Assembly: GCA_046349255.1 (NCBI GenBank)
Contig: JAXMCR010000002.1
Location: 992,001-1,056,000, forward strand
DNA length: 64,000 bases
Source: DAIODI01 sp046349255
GTDB taxonomy: Bacteria > Pseudomonadota > Alphaproteobacteria > Rhizobiales > Aestuariivirgaceae
Reading direction: 5' to 3'
Made by a program: the position numbers and the translations under genes. The notes below the pieces were generated by a model. The model saw nothing but the letters and a program-made list of their open reading frames with translations. It ran no database searches and was not told the origin of the DNA. Positions 1 through 9,163 of the stretch are shown here, piece by piece (position 1 is the stretch's first letter; each line of letters opens with the position of its first letter).

Positions 1-1323
1 CACCGCGCCGTGATCGGGCACCGGCTTGTTGGCGAGCGACACGCGCGCGCCGGACCGTTCGAGCAGCGTCTTGGCGATGAAGAAGCCGAGACCCATGCCG
101 CCTTCAGCCGACCCTTCCTGGCGAAGGCCGTCCGTCAGCCGGCGCGTCGTGACGAACGGCTCGCCGAGCCGGTCGATCACGTCTGCAGAAAACCCGGGGC
201 CATCGTCGGCGATCACGATGGCGACCGAGTCCTGAAACCACTCGACGTCGATATCGACCCTGCTAGCGGCAAAATCGACGGCGTTGCTCACCAGATTCGT
301 TAATCCATAGCGAATACCAGGGTTGCGATGGATGCTCGGCTCCGGTCCGCTGCCCTTGGCCGTTCGACTGCTCACATCAATGGCGACCTTTCCGGTGCGC
401 AACGGTGCGACGATCTCCTCGACCATGATCGACAGCTTCTGCTGCGAGAACATTTCGTCCGGTCCCGCCTCGCGGCTCGACAGGCGGGCGAGAATCTCCC
501 GGCAGCGGGCGGACTGGGTGAACAGGAGCTCGATGTCCTCGTCGAGCTGGTCTGGATGGGCAAGGCCGTTCCGCAGCTCGCTCGCCACGAGGTGAATGGT
601 CGCCAACGGCGTGCCAAGTTCATGGGCGGCAGCGGCGGCCATACCGTCGAGCGCGGAAAGCTGCTGCTCGCGGGCCAGGATCATCTCCGTCTCCGCCAGC
701 GCCTTCGACATGGCGCGCGTTTCCGAGGCGGTTTTCCAGGCGTAGAGCGCCGAGAACGAAATGCCGCTCGCGACCGCCATCCACATGCCAAAAATGTAGA
801 GCTGCGGCAGTTCGATCGGCTGGTGGAACGGCCACGGCAAGGGCAACCGCCAGTAGGTCAGCATGGCCGAAAGGCCAAGCGCCAGCATCCCGAGCAGCAT
901 CGTACGCTCGAGCGGTAGGGCCGCCGCCGACACCGTGACCGGCACGATCAGGAGGAACGAGAACGGGTTGGCCATACCGCCCGTGAGGTAGAGCAGGGCG
1001 GAAAGCTGCAGGACGTCGTAGCCGAGGAGGATGGTCGAATACCGCTCCGCAAGCCGCACGCCCGAGCGCCATCGCACCGAGAGGAAGATGTTCAGCCACG
1101 CCGACAGCGCAATCACGGCGAGGCACCAGGCGAGCGGCAACGGGAACTTCAGCAGCACGCCCACGACCAGCACGGCAATCGTCTGTCCTAGCACGGCGAG
1201 CCAGCGAAGCCGGATCATCGTCTGGAGGCGCAAGCCTTCGTGCGTCTCGTGCCGAACCAGCGGCTCGAGGCGGTTTCTGTAGGCTGCGGAACGGGTTGTC
1301 TGCTCTGCCGTTAACGATGACAT
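1..1323 (-). CDS. regB: RegB/PrrB/ActS-family redox sensor histidine kinase (3' end cut by window edge)
   Basis: Membrane sensor kinase of the global redox two-component system RegB-RegA (also PrrB/ActS). The start chosen is the ATG at 1323; 441 codons are present and the C-terminus runs off the window. Several hydrophobic segments fill residues about 40-190. They include GGMANPF at 115-121, the heptapeptide tied to ubiquinone binding in RegB. The H-box HELGTPLATI carries the phospho-accepting His234. A cysteine lies exactly 40 residues later (C274, in SARCREIL), the same spacing as H225-C265, the redox-active cysteine of Rhodobacter RegB. The ATPase motifs DDGPGF and GMGLGFFIAKTLLE follow near the window edge. 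It is divergent from phaZ. The partner regA is not in the window. Identity is well supported by the three family marks together. Confidence 0.9.
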   Translation of the reverse strand, partial: MSSLTAEQTTRSAAYRNRLEPLVRHETHEGLRLQTMIRLRWLAVLGQTIAVLVVGVLLKFPLPLAWCLAVIALSAWLNIFLSVRWRSGVRLAERYSTILLGYDVLQLSALLYLTGGMANPFSFLLIVPVTVSAAALPLERTMLLGMLALGLSAMLTYWRLPLPWPFHQPIELPQLYIFGMWMAVASGISFSALYAWKTASETRAMSKALAETEMILAREQQLSALDGMAAAAAHELGTPLATIHLVASELRNGLAHPDQLDEDIELLFTQSARCREILARLSSREAGPDEMFSQQKLSIMVEEIVAPLRTGKVAIDVSSRTAKGSGPEPSIHRNPGIRYGLTNLVSNAVDFAASRVDIDVEWFQDSVAIVIADDGPGFSADVIDRLGEPFVTTRRLTDGLRQEGSAEGGMGLGFFIAKTLLERSGARVSLANKPVPDHGAV

Positions 1324-1471
1324 AAGCGATCTCGTACTTCACTCTGGGAATGGCACGGACCCGGCATATGACCAATGTCCGGTTGCCGTACGCAGTTGCC
1401 ACCTGCTAGGCTGCCAATCACATCGGCGTGACCGGAACTCCCGGCGGCCGAACGCTACAGGCTTGTAACCG

Positions 1472-2704
1472 ATGCTCTACTATCTGTACGAACTGAATCA
1501 TGCAGCGGTTGCGCCGTGGCGGGCAGCAGCGGATTTCGGGCGGTTCTTCTGGAAGAATCCCGGCAACCCGCTGGCGACCACGTACATCGGCCGGCACATG
1601 GCGGCCTCGCTCGACATGTTCGAGCGCGTCACACGCCGGTACGCCAAGCCCGAGTTCGGCATCACGCAGACGGTGGTCTCCGGGCAGACGGTCCCCGTGG
1701 TGCAGGAAGCCGTCTGGAAGCGGCCGTTCTGCACGCTCCTGCGGTTCACGGCGCTCGTGCCGAACGGGGCGCCGCGCCGGAAGATCCTGATCGTCGCGCC
1801 GATGTCGGGACATTATGCGACGCTGTTGCGCGGCACCGTCGAGGCGATGGTGCAGCACGCCGACGTCTACATCACCGACTGGATTGACGCCCGCCAGGTG
1901 CCGCTCAGCGAAGGCACCTTCGATCTCGACGATTACATCGACTACGTGATCGCAATGCTCGAGCACATCGGGCCTGACGCGAACGTGATGGCCGTTTGCC
2001 AGCCTTCGGTGCCGGTGCTGGCGGCCGTGGCGCTGATGAACGCGCGCGAACATCCGGCGACGCCCTCCACGATGACCCTGATGGGCGGCCCGATCGACAC
2101 GCGGCGCAATCCGACGGTCGTGAACCAGCTCGCGGTCGAGCGCGGCATCGACTGGTTCCAGCGCAACGTGATCGTGCGCGTTCCGTTGCCGCATGCGGGC
2201 TTCATGCGCGAGGTCTACCCGGGCTTCCTGCAGCTCACCGGGTTCATGACGATGAACCTCGACCGCCACCTCGACGCGCACCGCGAACTGTTCCGGCATC
2301 TCGTCGCAGGCGACGGCGACTCGGCCGACAAGCACCGCGACTTCTACGACGAGTATCTCTCCGTCATGGACCTGACCGCCGAATTCTACCTGCAGACCGT
2401 CGAAACGGTGTTCATCAAGCACGCGCTGCCGAACCGGACGTTCATGCACCGCAACGAGCGCATCGACGCCTCCGCCATCCGCAAGACGGCGCTGCTGACG
2501 GTCGAAGGCGAGAAGGACGACATTTCGGGCGTCGGCCAGACCGAGGCGGCGCACGACCTGTGCACCAACCTTCGTCCCGACCAGCGCAGCCACTACCTGC
2601 AGCCGAAGGTCGGCCACTACGGCGTGTTCAACGGCTCGAAGTTCCGCGCCGAGATCGTGCCGCGCATCGTCGACTTCATCGACCGCCAGGCACAGAACGC
2701 CTGA
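1472..2704 (+). CDS. phaZ: Intracellular poly(3-hydroxybutyrate) depolymerase
   Basis: Cytosolic depolymerase that breaks down stored polyhydroxybutyrate granules, an alpha/beta hydrolase with a cysteine nucleophile. The 410 residues match the usual length of the intracellular PhaZ family. C176 in AVCQPSVPV is the expected nucleophile. An acidic residue in EGEKDDISG (about 349-350) and H382 in KVGHYGVFNG fit the other two positions of the triad. There is no signal peptide, which fits the intracellular class. ATG start at 1472; a good ribosome site is not obvious. The gene converges with lepA across 12 bases. It shows that the organism makes PHB, although no synthase lies in this window. Confidence 0.93.
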   Translation: MLYYLYELNHAAVAPWRAAADFGRFFWKNPGNPLATTYIGRHMAASLDMFERVTRRYAKPEFGITQTVVSGQTVPVVQEAVWKRPFCTLLRFTALVPNGAPRRKILIVAPMSGHYATLLRGTVEAMVQHADVYITDWIDARQVPLSEGTFDLDDYIDYVIAMLEHIGPDANVMAVCQPSVPVLAAVALMNAREHPATPSTMTLMGGPIDTRRNPTVVNQLAVERGIDWFQRNVIVRVPLPHAGFMREVYPGFLQLTGFMTMNLDRHLDAHRELFRHLVAGDGDSADKHRDFYDEYLSVMDLTAEFYLQTVETVFIKHALPNRTFMHRNERIDASAIRKTALLTVEGEKDDISGVGQTEAAHDLCTNLRPDQRSHYLQPKVGHYGVFNGSKFRAEIVPRIVDFIDRQAQNA

Positions 2705-2716
2705 GCCGGCGACGGG

Positions 2717-4519
2717 TCAGTTCTCGTCCATCTTGAGCGCGGCGATGAAGGCGTCCTGGGGAATCTCGACGCGTCCGAACTGACGCATCTTCTTCTTCCC
2801 TTCCTTCTGCTTGTCGAGGAGCTTGCGCTTGCGGGTGATGTCGCCGCCGTAGCACTTCGCCGTCACGTCCTTGCGCAGCGCCGAGATCGTCTCGCGCGCG
2901 ATGATCTTTGCGCCGAGCGCCGCCTGGATCGGAATCTTGAACAGGTGCTTCGGGATCAACTCCTTGAGCTTCTCGCACATGGCGCGGCCGCGCTGCTCGG
3001 CGCGCGAGCGGTGCACGATCATCGAGAGCGCATCGACCGGCTCGTCGTTGACGAGGATCGACATCTTCACGAGGTCGCCCGCCTCGTAGCCGATCATGTG
3101 GTAGTCGAAGCTCGCGTACCCGCGCGACACGGACTTGAGGCGGTCATAGAAGTCGAACACCACTTCGTTCAGCGGCAGTTCGTACACGATCATCGCGCGC
3201 GCGCCCGCGTAGGTGAGTTCCTTCTGGCGACCGCGGCGATCTTCGCAGAGCTTAAGCACCGAGCCCAGATACTCGTCGGGAACGAGAATGCGCGCCTCGA
3301 TCCACGGCTCCTCGATCGTCTCGATCTTGTGCGCTTCCGGCATGTCGACCGGATTGTGGAGTTCGAGCTCCGTCCCGTCGGTCATGCGCAGGTGGTAGAT
3401 GACCGACGGCGCCGTGGTGATCAGGTCGATGTTGAACTCGCGCTCGAGGCGTTCGCGAATGATCTCGAGGTGGAGGAGCCCGAGGAAGCCGCACCGGAAG
3501 CCGAAGCCGAGCGCGGCCGAGCTCTCCATCTCGAAGGAGAAGCTCGCGTCGTTCAGCCGCAGCTTGCCGATCGCTTCGCGCAGGCCTTCGAATTCCGCCG
3601 TATCGACCGGGAAAAATCCTGCAAATACAACCGGTTGTGCGGGCTTGAAGCCGGGCAACGGTTCCGTACACGGACGTTTTTCGTCGGTGATCGTATCGCC
3701 GACGCGCGTATCGGCGACCTGCTTGATCGCGGCCGTGAAGAAGCCGATTTCGCCGGGACCGAGCTTCTCGACCGCCTCCTGCTTCGGGCGCGAAATGCCG
3801 ACACGGTCGACGAGATACGTCGCATCCGTCGAGATCAGCTTGATGCGCTGGCCCTTGCGCAGTTCGCCGTCGACGACGCGCACGAGCACGACGACGCCGA
3901 GGTAGGCGTCGTACCAGCTGTCGACGAGCAGCGCCTTGAGCGGCGCGTCGGCCTCGCCCTTCGGCGCCGGCAGGCGCGACACGATCGCTTCGAGCACGTC
4001 CGGAATGCCGAGCCCGGTCTTCGCCGAGATCTCGATCGCGTCCGACGCGTCGAGGCCGATGACGTCCTCGATCTGCTGGCGCACGCGAGCAGGTTCGGCG
4101 GCCGGCAGGTCGATCTTGTTCAGGACCGGCACGATCTCGTGGTTGTTGTCGATCGCCTGGTAGACGTTCGCGAGCGTCTGCGCCTCGACACCCTGGCTCG
4201 CATCGACGACGAGGAGCGAGCCCTCGACGGCGGCGAGCGAGCGGTTCACCTCGTAGGCGAAGTCGACGTGCCCGGGCGTGTCGATCAGGTTCAGCACGTA
4301 GTCGCGCCCGTCGCGCGCCTTGTAGTTGAGCCGAACCGTGTTCGCCTTGATGGTGATGCCGCGTTCGCGTTCGAGCTCCATCGAGTCGAGGATCTGGTCC
4401 TTCATCTCGCGATCCGAAACCGCGCCGCAGTACTGGATCAGACGGTCCGCAAGGGTGGATTTCCCGTGATCGATGTGCGCGATGATCGAGAAGTTGCGTA
4501 TATGGCTCAGGTCAGACAT
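2717..4519 (-). CDS. lepA: Elongation factor 4 (LepA), back-translocating GTPase
   Basis: Ribosome-associated GTPase EF4. The protein begins MSDLSHIRNFSII and is 600 residues long, the family standard. An ATG 12 codons upstream is in frame, but the shorter start matches the family N-terminus. G1 is AHIDHGKST (residues 14-22), G3 is DTPGHVDF and G4 is NKIDLP. The C-terminal LepA-specific domain ends in basic residues (RKRKLLDKQKEGKKKMRQFG), as is typical. The gene stands alone, converging with phaZ and divergent from mbfA, so the 4520-4629 gap must hold both promoters. Confidence 0.97.
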   Translation of the reverse strand: MSDLSHIRNFSIIAHIDHGKSTLADRLIQYCGAVSDREMKDQILDSMELERERGITIKANTVRLNYKARDGRDYVLNLIDTPGHVDFAYEVNRSLAAVEGSLLVVDASQGVEAQTLANVYQAIDNNHEIVPVLNKIDLPAAEPARVRQQIEDVIGLDASDAIEISAKTGLGIPDVLEAIVSRLPAPKGEADAPLKALLVDSWYDAYLGVVVLVRVVDGELRKGQRIKLISTDATYLVDRVGISRPKQEAVEKLGPGEIGFFTAAIKQVADTRVGDTITDEKRPCTEPLPGFKPAQPVVFAGFFPVDTAEFEGLREAIGKLRLNDASFSFEMESSAALGFGFRCGFLGLLHLEIIRERLEREFNIDLITTAPSVIYHLRMTDGTELELHNPVDMPEAHKIETIEEPWIEARILVPDEYLGSVLKLCEDRRGRQKELTYAGARAMIVYELPLNEVVFDFYDRLKSVSRGYASFDYHMIGYEAGDLVKMSILVNDEPVDALSMIVHRSRAEQRGRAMCEKLKELIPKHLFKIPIQAALGAKIIARETISALRKDVTAKCYGGDITRKRKLLDKQKEGKKKMRQFGRVEIPQDAFIAALKMDEN

Positions 4520-4629
4520 GCGGGCGGGTTTCGCATCACCGGCCCCGGAAATCAAGTTTTCCCGACCGTTCGAGGATGGGAATCGCGGATGCCTATGCTA
4601 GCCTCCCCGGAGGACTGAAGGATCGAGCC

Positions 4630-5586
4630 ATGAAGCGGTTTTCCGACCTGACCGAGCAGGAAATCCTTGCCCTCGCGATATCGAGCGAGGACGACGACGC
4701 ACGCACCTATGCCGCGTTCGCCAATTCGCTGATGGAGAAATACCCGGCGTCCGCCCGCGTCTTCATCGACATGGCCGAAGAGGAGCACGAGCACCGCCGC
4801 CGCCTCACCGACGCCTACCGGCGGAAGTTCGGCGACTTCATCCCGCTCATTCGTCGCGACGACGTCGCCGGCTTCGTGAAGCATAAGCCGGCATGGTTGA
4901 TGCAGCACCTGAGCCTCGACACCGTGCGCCAGCGCGCCGAAGTGATGGAGCTCGAGAACTACCGCTTCTACAAGCAGGCCGCCGACCAGAGCAAGGATCC
5001 GCAGATCCAGAAGCTGCTCACCGATCTCGCTGCCGCCGAGAAGGGCCACGAGTCGCTCGCCGGCAGGCTCGAGGCAAAGCACCTGACGACCGATGCCAAG
5101 CTGGAGGAACTCGAGGCCGAGCGCCGGCTGTTCCTGCTGCAGGTCATTCAGCCTGGTCTCGTCGGCCTGATGGACGGCTCGGTTTCGACACTCGCGCCGC
5201 TGTTCGCCGCGGCCTTCGCGACGCACGACACCTGGCAGACCTTCCTCGTCGGCATTGCCGCCTCGGTCGGCGCGGGCATCTCGATGGGCCTCGCCGAAGG
5301 CCTGTCGGACGACGGCAAGCTCACGGGGCGCGGCCACCCGATGATCCGCGGGCTTGCCGCCGGCATCATGACGGCGATCGGCGGGCTCGGTCACACGCTG
5401 CCCTACCTCATCCCGCACTTCTGGACGGCGACGATGGTGGCGACGGCCGTCGTGTTCGTCGAGCTCTGGGTGATCTCGTGGATCCGCTACAAGTACATGG
5501 ACACGCCGTTCCTGCGCGCCGCCATGCAAGTGGCGGTCGGCGGGTTCCTCGTGTTCCTGACCGGAATCCTGATCGGCAGCGCCTGA
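4630..5586 (+). CDS. mbfA: Membrane-bound ferritin, ferritin-like domain fused to VIT1 domain
   Basis: Likely MbfA, an inner-membrane iron exporter described in Bradyrhizobium and Agrobacterium. Residues 1 to about 150 form a ferritin-like helical domain rich in acidic ligands: E20/D21, the EEEHEH cluster near 50-55, MELENYRFY near 105, EKGHES near 140. Residues about 170-318 form a VIT1/CCC1-type membrane part starting IQPGLVGLMDGSVST, with four to five membrane segments. The start at 4630 (MKRFSDLTEQE) was chosen over an ATG 18 codons upstream because it matches the family. In relatives it is repressed by Irr in low iron; I saw no clear ICE-type operator in 4520-4629. It converges with pheT (9-base gap). 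Confidence 0.9.
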   Translation: MKRFSDLTEQEILALAISSEDDDARTYAAFANSLMEKYPASARVFIDMAEEEHEHRRRLTDAYRRKFGDFIPLIRRDDVAGFVKHKPAWLMQHLSLDTVRQRAEVMELENYRFYKQAADQSKDPQIQKLLTDLAAAEKGHESLAGRLEAKHLTTDAKLEELEAERRLFLLQVIQPGLVGLMDGSVSTLAPLFAAAFATHDTWQTFLVGIAASVGAGISMGLAEGLSDDGKLTGRGHPMIRGLAAGIMTAIGGLGHTLPYLIPHFWTATMVATAVVFVELWVISWIRYKYMDTPFLRAAMQVAVGGFLVFLTGILIGSA

Positions 5587-5594
5587 GCGCGAGC

Positions 5595-7997
5595 CTACTG
5601 ACGCAGCCGGCCGCCCGTCGCCTTCGCGACCTGCTCGACGATCTTCGCGCCCAGCGCCTCGATCTCCTTGTCGGTCAGCGTCGCGGTACGCGGCTGGATC
5701 AGCACCTCGATGGCGAGCGATTTCCAGCCGTCCTCGACGCCGGGGCCGGCGAACACGTCGAACACGGTCACGTCCTGGATGAGGGTCTTGTCCGCCGACA
5801 GCGCCGCACGGACGACCTTGTCGGCAGCCGTCTCGCGCGTCACCGCGAAGGCGAAGTCGCGCCGCAGCGGCATGAACGGTGACGCCTGCAACGGCGGACG
5901 CGTCGCCTGGCGGGCGCCCTTCGGCAGCGGAAGCGCATCGAGGTTGATCTCGAAGCCTACCAGCGGGCCCTTCACGTCCATGCGCTCGAGAACGGCCGGG
6001 TGGAGTTCGCCGAACGTCGCGAGCTTCAGCTTCGGGCCGAGCTGGCACGTGCCGGAGCGCCCCGGGTGATACCAGGCGGGACCGCCCTGCACGACCTGCA
6101 GGCCGGCGGTCGAGACGCCGAGCGCCTCGAGCACGGCCATGACGTCGCCCTTGGAGTCGAAGGCGTCGACGGGACGCGCCTTGCCGGCCCAGTGTCGCGG
6201 CGCGCCGTTGCCGCGGCGCACGCCGGAGGCATGGAGCGACTCGTCTTCCGGCCGGTCGCCGGCATAGACCTGGCCGACTTCGAACAGAGAGATGTCGGGG
6301 TAGCCTTGCGCGACGTTGCGGCCAGCCGCGGCAATCAGGTTCGCAAGGAGCGACGGGCGCATATCGGAGAGTTCAGACGAGATCGGGTTCGCAAGCTTCA
6401 GGTGATGCTCGCCGCCGCCGAACAGCCTTGCCTGCGCTTCGGGAAGGAACGACCACGTGACCGCTTCGTTGAGGCCGCGTTCGGCGAGCGTGCGGCGCGC
6501 CGTCACCATGCGGCGTTGGCGCACGCTCAAGACCGGCTTGGCCACCGCCGCCATGCGCGGCAGCGGCTCGGGCTTCACTTCGTCGAGGCCGACGATGCGG
6601 CACACTTCCTCGACGAGGTCGGCTTCGCCGTGGACGTCCGGCCGCCATGTCGGGACGACGCACTCGAGGCGGCCGTCCTCGCCTTCGACGACGCCGAAGC
6701 CGAGGTCGGAGAGGATCACCATCTGCGTCGTCACCGCCACCTTGAGGCCGCCCAGCCTTTCCACGCGGTCTGGGCGCAGGAACACCGTGCGACGGGTCGT
6801 CGGCGCGGCACCGGCTTCGACGATCTCCGAGGCCTCCCCGCCGCAGATCTCGAGGATCATGCGTGTTGCGAGCTCTGCGCCGTGGCGCACGAACGCCGGG
6901 TCGACGCCGCGCTCGAAGCGGTAGCGCGCGTCCGACTGGATGCCGAGCTTGCGCCCCGCGGCCGCCGTCTGGATCGGATCGAAGTACGCTGCCTCCAGGA
7001 ACACTTCGGTCGTCGCGTCGGAACAACCCGACGGCTCGCCGCCCATGATGCCGGCGATCGCCTCGGCGCTTTCTTCGTCCGCGATCACGGTGATGGACGG
7101 ATCGAGCGCGTACGTGCGGCCGTCGAGCGCCTCGATCGTCTCGCCTTCGCGGGCGCGCCGTGCCGAAATCGTCTTGCCGTGCACCTTCGCCGCATCGAAC
7201 ACGTGGAGGGGACGGCCGAACGCGAAGGTCATGAAATTGGTGATGTCGACGAGCGCCGAAATCGGGCGCAGGCCGATCGCCTTCAACTGCCGCTGCAGCC
7301 ACACGGGCGACGGCCCGTTCTTCACGCCGCGGAAGAAGCGGCCGACGAACAGGGCGCACGAATTTCCATCGGGTGCGAGCGACACCCCGAGCGGGGAACG
7401 GAACGACCCCTTCACGGGCGTGAGGTCGAGCGGCTTCAGCTTGCCGAGACCCTTGGCCGCGAGATCACGCGCGATGCCGTAGATGCCGAGCGCGTCCGGG
7501 CGGTTCGGCGTGACCTTGATGTAGAACACGGGGTCATCGAGGCCCAGCGCCTGCGCGGCAGGCGTGCCGACGGCGATGTTCGCATCGAGCTCGATGATCC
7601 CCTCGTGATCCTGCGAAATGAGAAGCTCGCGCTCCGAGCACAGCATCCCGTTCGATTCGACGCCGCGAATGACGCCCTTCTTCAGGTCGATGCCGGTGCC
7701 GGGAATGTGACTGCCGACAGGAGCGAACACGCCCACGAGACCGGTGCGCGCATTCGGCGCGCCGCAAACCACCTGGATGCGGCCTTGCGCCGTCTCGACG
7801 GCGCACACGCGCAGGCGGTCGGCGTCAGGATGCTGGCGCGCCTCGATGACGCGCGCCACGGTGAACGCCGCCAGATCCTTCGTGCGGTCGGTCAGCGATT
7901 CGACTTCGAACCCGCAGCCCACCAGCCCGGCGGCGAGCTGGTCGACCGTGGCGCTCGTTTCCAGGTATTGCTTGAGCCAGGAGAGGGTGAACTTCAC
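5595..7997 (-). CDS. pheT: Phenylalanyl-tRNA synthetase, beta subunit
   Basis: Beta subunit of the (alpha-beta)2 enzyme that charges tRNA-Phe in the cytosol. At 800 residues it is of normal bacterial length. It begins MKFTLSWLKQYLETSATVDQ. In order there are a tRNA-binding OB domain (about 40-150, with RVCAVETAQGRIQVVCGAPN), the B3/B4 editing domain (about 210-400, with TPNRPDALG just before), the B5 domain, a catalytic-like core, and a C-terminal FDX-ACB anticodon-binding domain (about 705-800, starting ASPFMPLRRDFAF). Its ATG overlaps the pheS stop by 4 bases, so the two subunits are translationally coupled. Confidence 0.97.
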   Translation of the reverse strand: MKFTLSWLKQYLETSATVDQLAAGLVGCGFEVESLTDRTKDLAAFTVARVIEARQHPDADRLRVCAVETAQGRIQVVCGAPNARTGLVGVFAPVGSHIPGTGIDLKKGVIRGVESNGMLCSERELLISQDHEGIIELDANIAVGTPAAQALGLDDPVFYIKVTPNRPDALGIYGIARDLAAKGLGKLKPLDLTPVKGSFRSPLGVSLAPDGNSCALFVGRFFRGVKNGPSPVWLQRQLKAIGLRPISALVDITNFMTFAFGRPLHVFDAAKVHGKTISARRAREGETIEALDGRTYALDPSITVIADEESAEAIAGIMGGEPSGCSDATTEVFLEAAYFDPIQTAAAGRKLGIQSDARYRFERGVDPAFVRHGAELATRMILEICGGEASEIVEAGAAPTTRRTVFLRPDRVERLGGLKVAVTTQMVILSDLGFGVVEGEDGRLECVVPTWRPDVHGEADLVEEVCRIVGLDEVKPEPLPRMAAVAKPVLSVRQRRMVTARRTLAERGLNEAVTWSFLPEAQARLFGGGEHHLKLANPISSELSDMRPSLLANLIAAAGRNVAQGYPDISLFEVGQVYAGDRPEDESLHASGVRRGNGAPRHWAGKARPVDAFDSKGDVMAVLEALGVSTAGLQVVQGGPAWYHPGRSGTCQLGPKLKLATFGELHPAVLERMDVKGPLVGFEINLDALPLPKGARQATRPPLQASPFMPLRRDFAFAVTRETAADKVVRAALSADKTLIQDVTVFDVFAGPGVEDGWKSLAIEVLIQPRTATLTDKEIEALGAKIVEQVAKATGGRLRQ

Positions 7998-9076
7998 GAC
8001 AGACCTCCCGCCAGCGTCGGCACGTCGAGCGCCCGGAACCCGTAGTGGCGCAGCCAGCGCAAGTCGGCCTCGAAGAACGCCCGCAAGTCAGGGATGCCGT
8101 ACTTCAGCATCGCGATGCGATCGAGGCCCATGCCGAAGGCAAAGCCCTGGTAGACGTCGGGATCGAGCCCGCCGGCCTTGATGACGTTCGGATGCACCAT
8201 GCCCGACCCCAGGATCTCGAGCCAGGAGTCGCCCTGGCCAATCTTCACCTGGCCGTCCTTCCACGAACAGTTGATGTCGACCTCCATCGACGGCTCGGTG
8301 AATGGGAAGTGCGAGGCGCGGAAGCGCATCTTCACGGCGTCGACTTCGAAGAACGCCTTGCAGAACTCCTCGAGCGTCCACTTCAGGTGGCCGAGGTGCG
8401 TGGTCTTGTCGATCACGAGCCCTTCGATCTGGTGGAACATCGGCGTGTGCGTCTGGTCGGAGTCGCTGCGGAACGTACGGCCCGGCGCGATGATGCGGAT
8501 GGGCGGCTCGGACGCCTCCATCGTGCGGATCTGCACCGGGCTCGTGTGCGTGCGCAGCACCATGCGCGAGCCGTCCGCCTTCGGCATCAGGTAGAACGTG
8601 TCGTGCTCCTGGCGCGCGGGATGCTCGGCGGGAATGTTCAGCGCACCGAAATTGTACCAGTCCGTTTCGATGTGCGGTCCTTCGGCGACGGAGAACCCGA
8701 GGTCTGCAAAAATCTGGACGACCTCCTCCCACACCTGGCTCACAGGATGGATGGTGCCCTGTGGCGCCGGGCGCGCCGGAAGCGTCACGTCGACGGTCTC
8801 GGTCAGGAGCCGCTGCTCGAGCGCCTGCGCCTTGAGACCGTCGCGGCGTTCGGTGATCGCTTCGAGCAGCCGGTCCTTCAGCGCGTTCAGAACGGCGCCG
8901 GCGGTGCGCCGATCGTCGGGCGAGAGCGCGCCCAGCGCCTTCATGCGCTCGGAAATGATGCCCTTCTTGCCGAGCGTCCTGACGCGCAGGTCCTCGAGCG
9001 CAGCTTCGCTTTCGGCGGCCTTCGCGTCGGCGATCAGTTCGTCGCCCAGCGTGCCCAGATCCTTCTCGTCCAGCAT
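7994..9076 (-). CDS. pheS: Phenylalanyl-tRNA synthetase, alpha subunit
   Basis: Catalytic alpha subunit of PheRS, a class II synthetase of 360 residues. An N-terminal coiled coil covers about residues 1-90. Class II motifs follow: THTSPVQIRTM, the RTFRSDSDQTHTPMFHQIEG region (motif 2), DSWLEILGSGMVHPNV, and motif 3 GMGLDRIAMLKYGIPDLR near the C-terminus. It follows rplT with an 87-base gap holding a terminator-like hairpin (9095-9130), so its expression may be tuned separately from the ribosomal protein genes. Confidence 0.97.
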   Translation of the reverse strand: MLDEKDLGTLGDELIADAKAAESEAALEDLRVRTLGKKGIISERMKALGALSPDDRRTAGAVLNALKDRLLEAITERRDGLKAQALEQRLLTETVDVTLPARPAPQGTIHPVSQVWEEVVQIFADLGFSVAEGPHIETDWYNFGALNIPAEHPARQEHDTFYLMPKADGSRMVLRTHTSPVQIRTMEASEPPIRIIAPGRTFRSDSDQTHTPMFHQIEGLVIDKTTHLGHLKWTLEEFCKAFFEVDAVKMRFRASHFPFTEPSMEVDINCSWKDGQVKIGQGDSWLEILGSGMVHPNVIKAGGLDPDVYQGFAFGMGLDRIAMLKYGIPDLRAFFEADLRWLRHYGFRALDVPTLAGGLS

Positions 9077-9094
9077 GGACCGTTGTCCCTTACG

Positions 9095-9130
9095 AAAAAG
9101 GCGGCTGAAACGGAGACCCCGCCAGCCGCC
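9095..9130 (-). terminator. Terminator-like hairpin between rplT and pheS
   Basis: Read on the minus strand, an 8-bp GC-rich stem (GGCGGCTG at 9130-9123 with CAGCCGCC at 9107-9100) closes a 15-base loop and is followed at once by five T residues (9099-9095). This is the form of a rho-independent terminator, placed just before the pheS start. It could end most infC-rpmI-rplT transcripts or act as an attenuator. No phenylalanine-rich leader ORF with a start codon was found beside it. Confidence 0.65.
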
Positions 9131-9163
9131 CGAAGAATGTCGGTGTCTGTCCGGATCAGCCGG

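Noticed and set aside
1348..1368. TGGCACGG before phaZ as a sigma-54 promoter
   Set aside because: The -12 part reads CGGC instead of TTGC, and the distance to phaZ is over 100 bases.
2945..4618. Open frame of 557 codons on the plus strand over lepA
   Set aside because: Antisense to a complete, well-conserved lepA; composition is that of a shadow frame.
6000..8045. Open frame of 681 codons over pheT
   Set aside because: Shadow of pheT on the other strand, no family motif.
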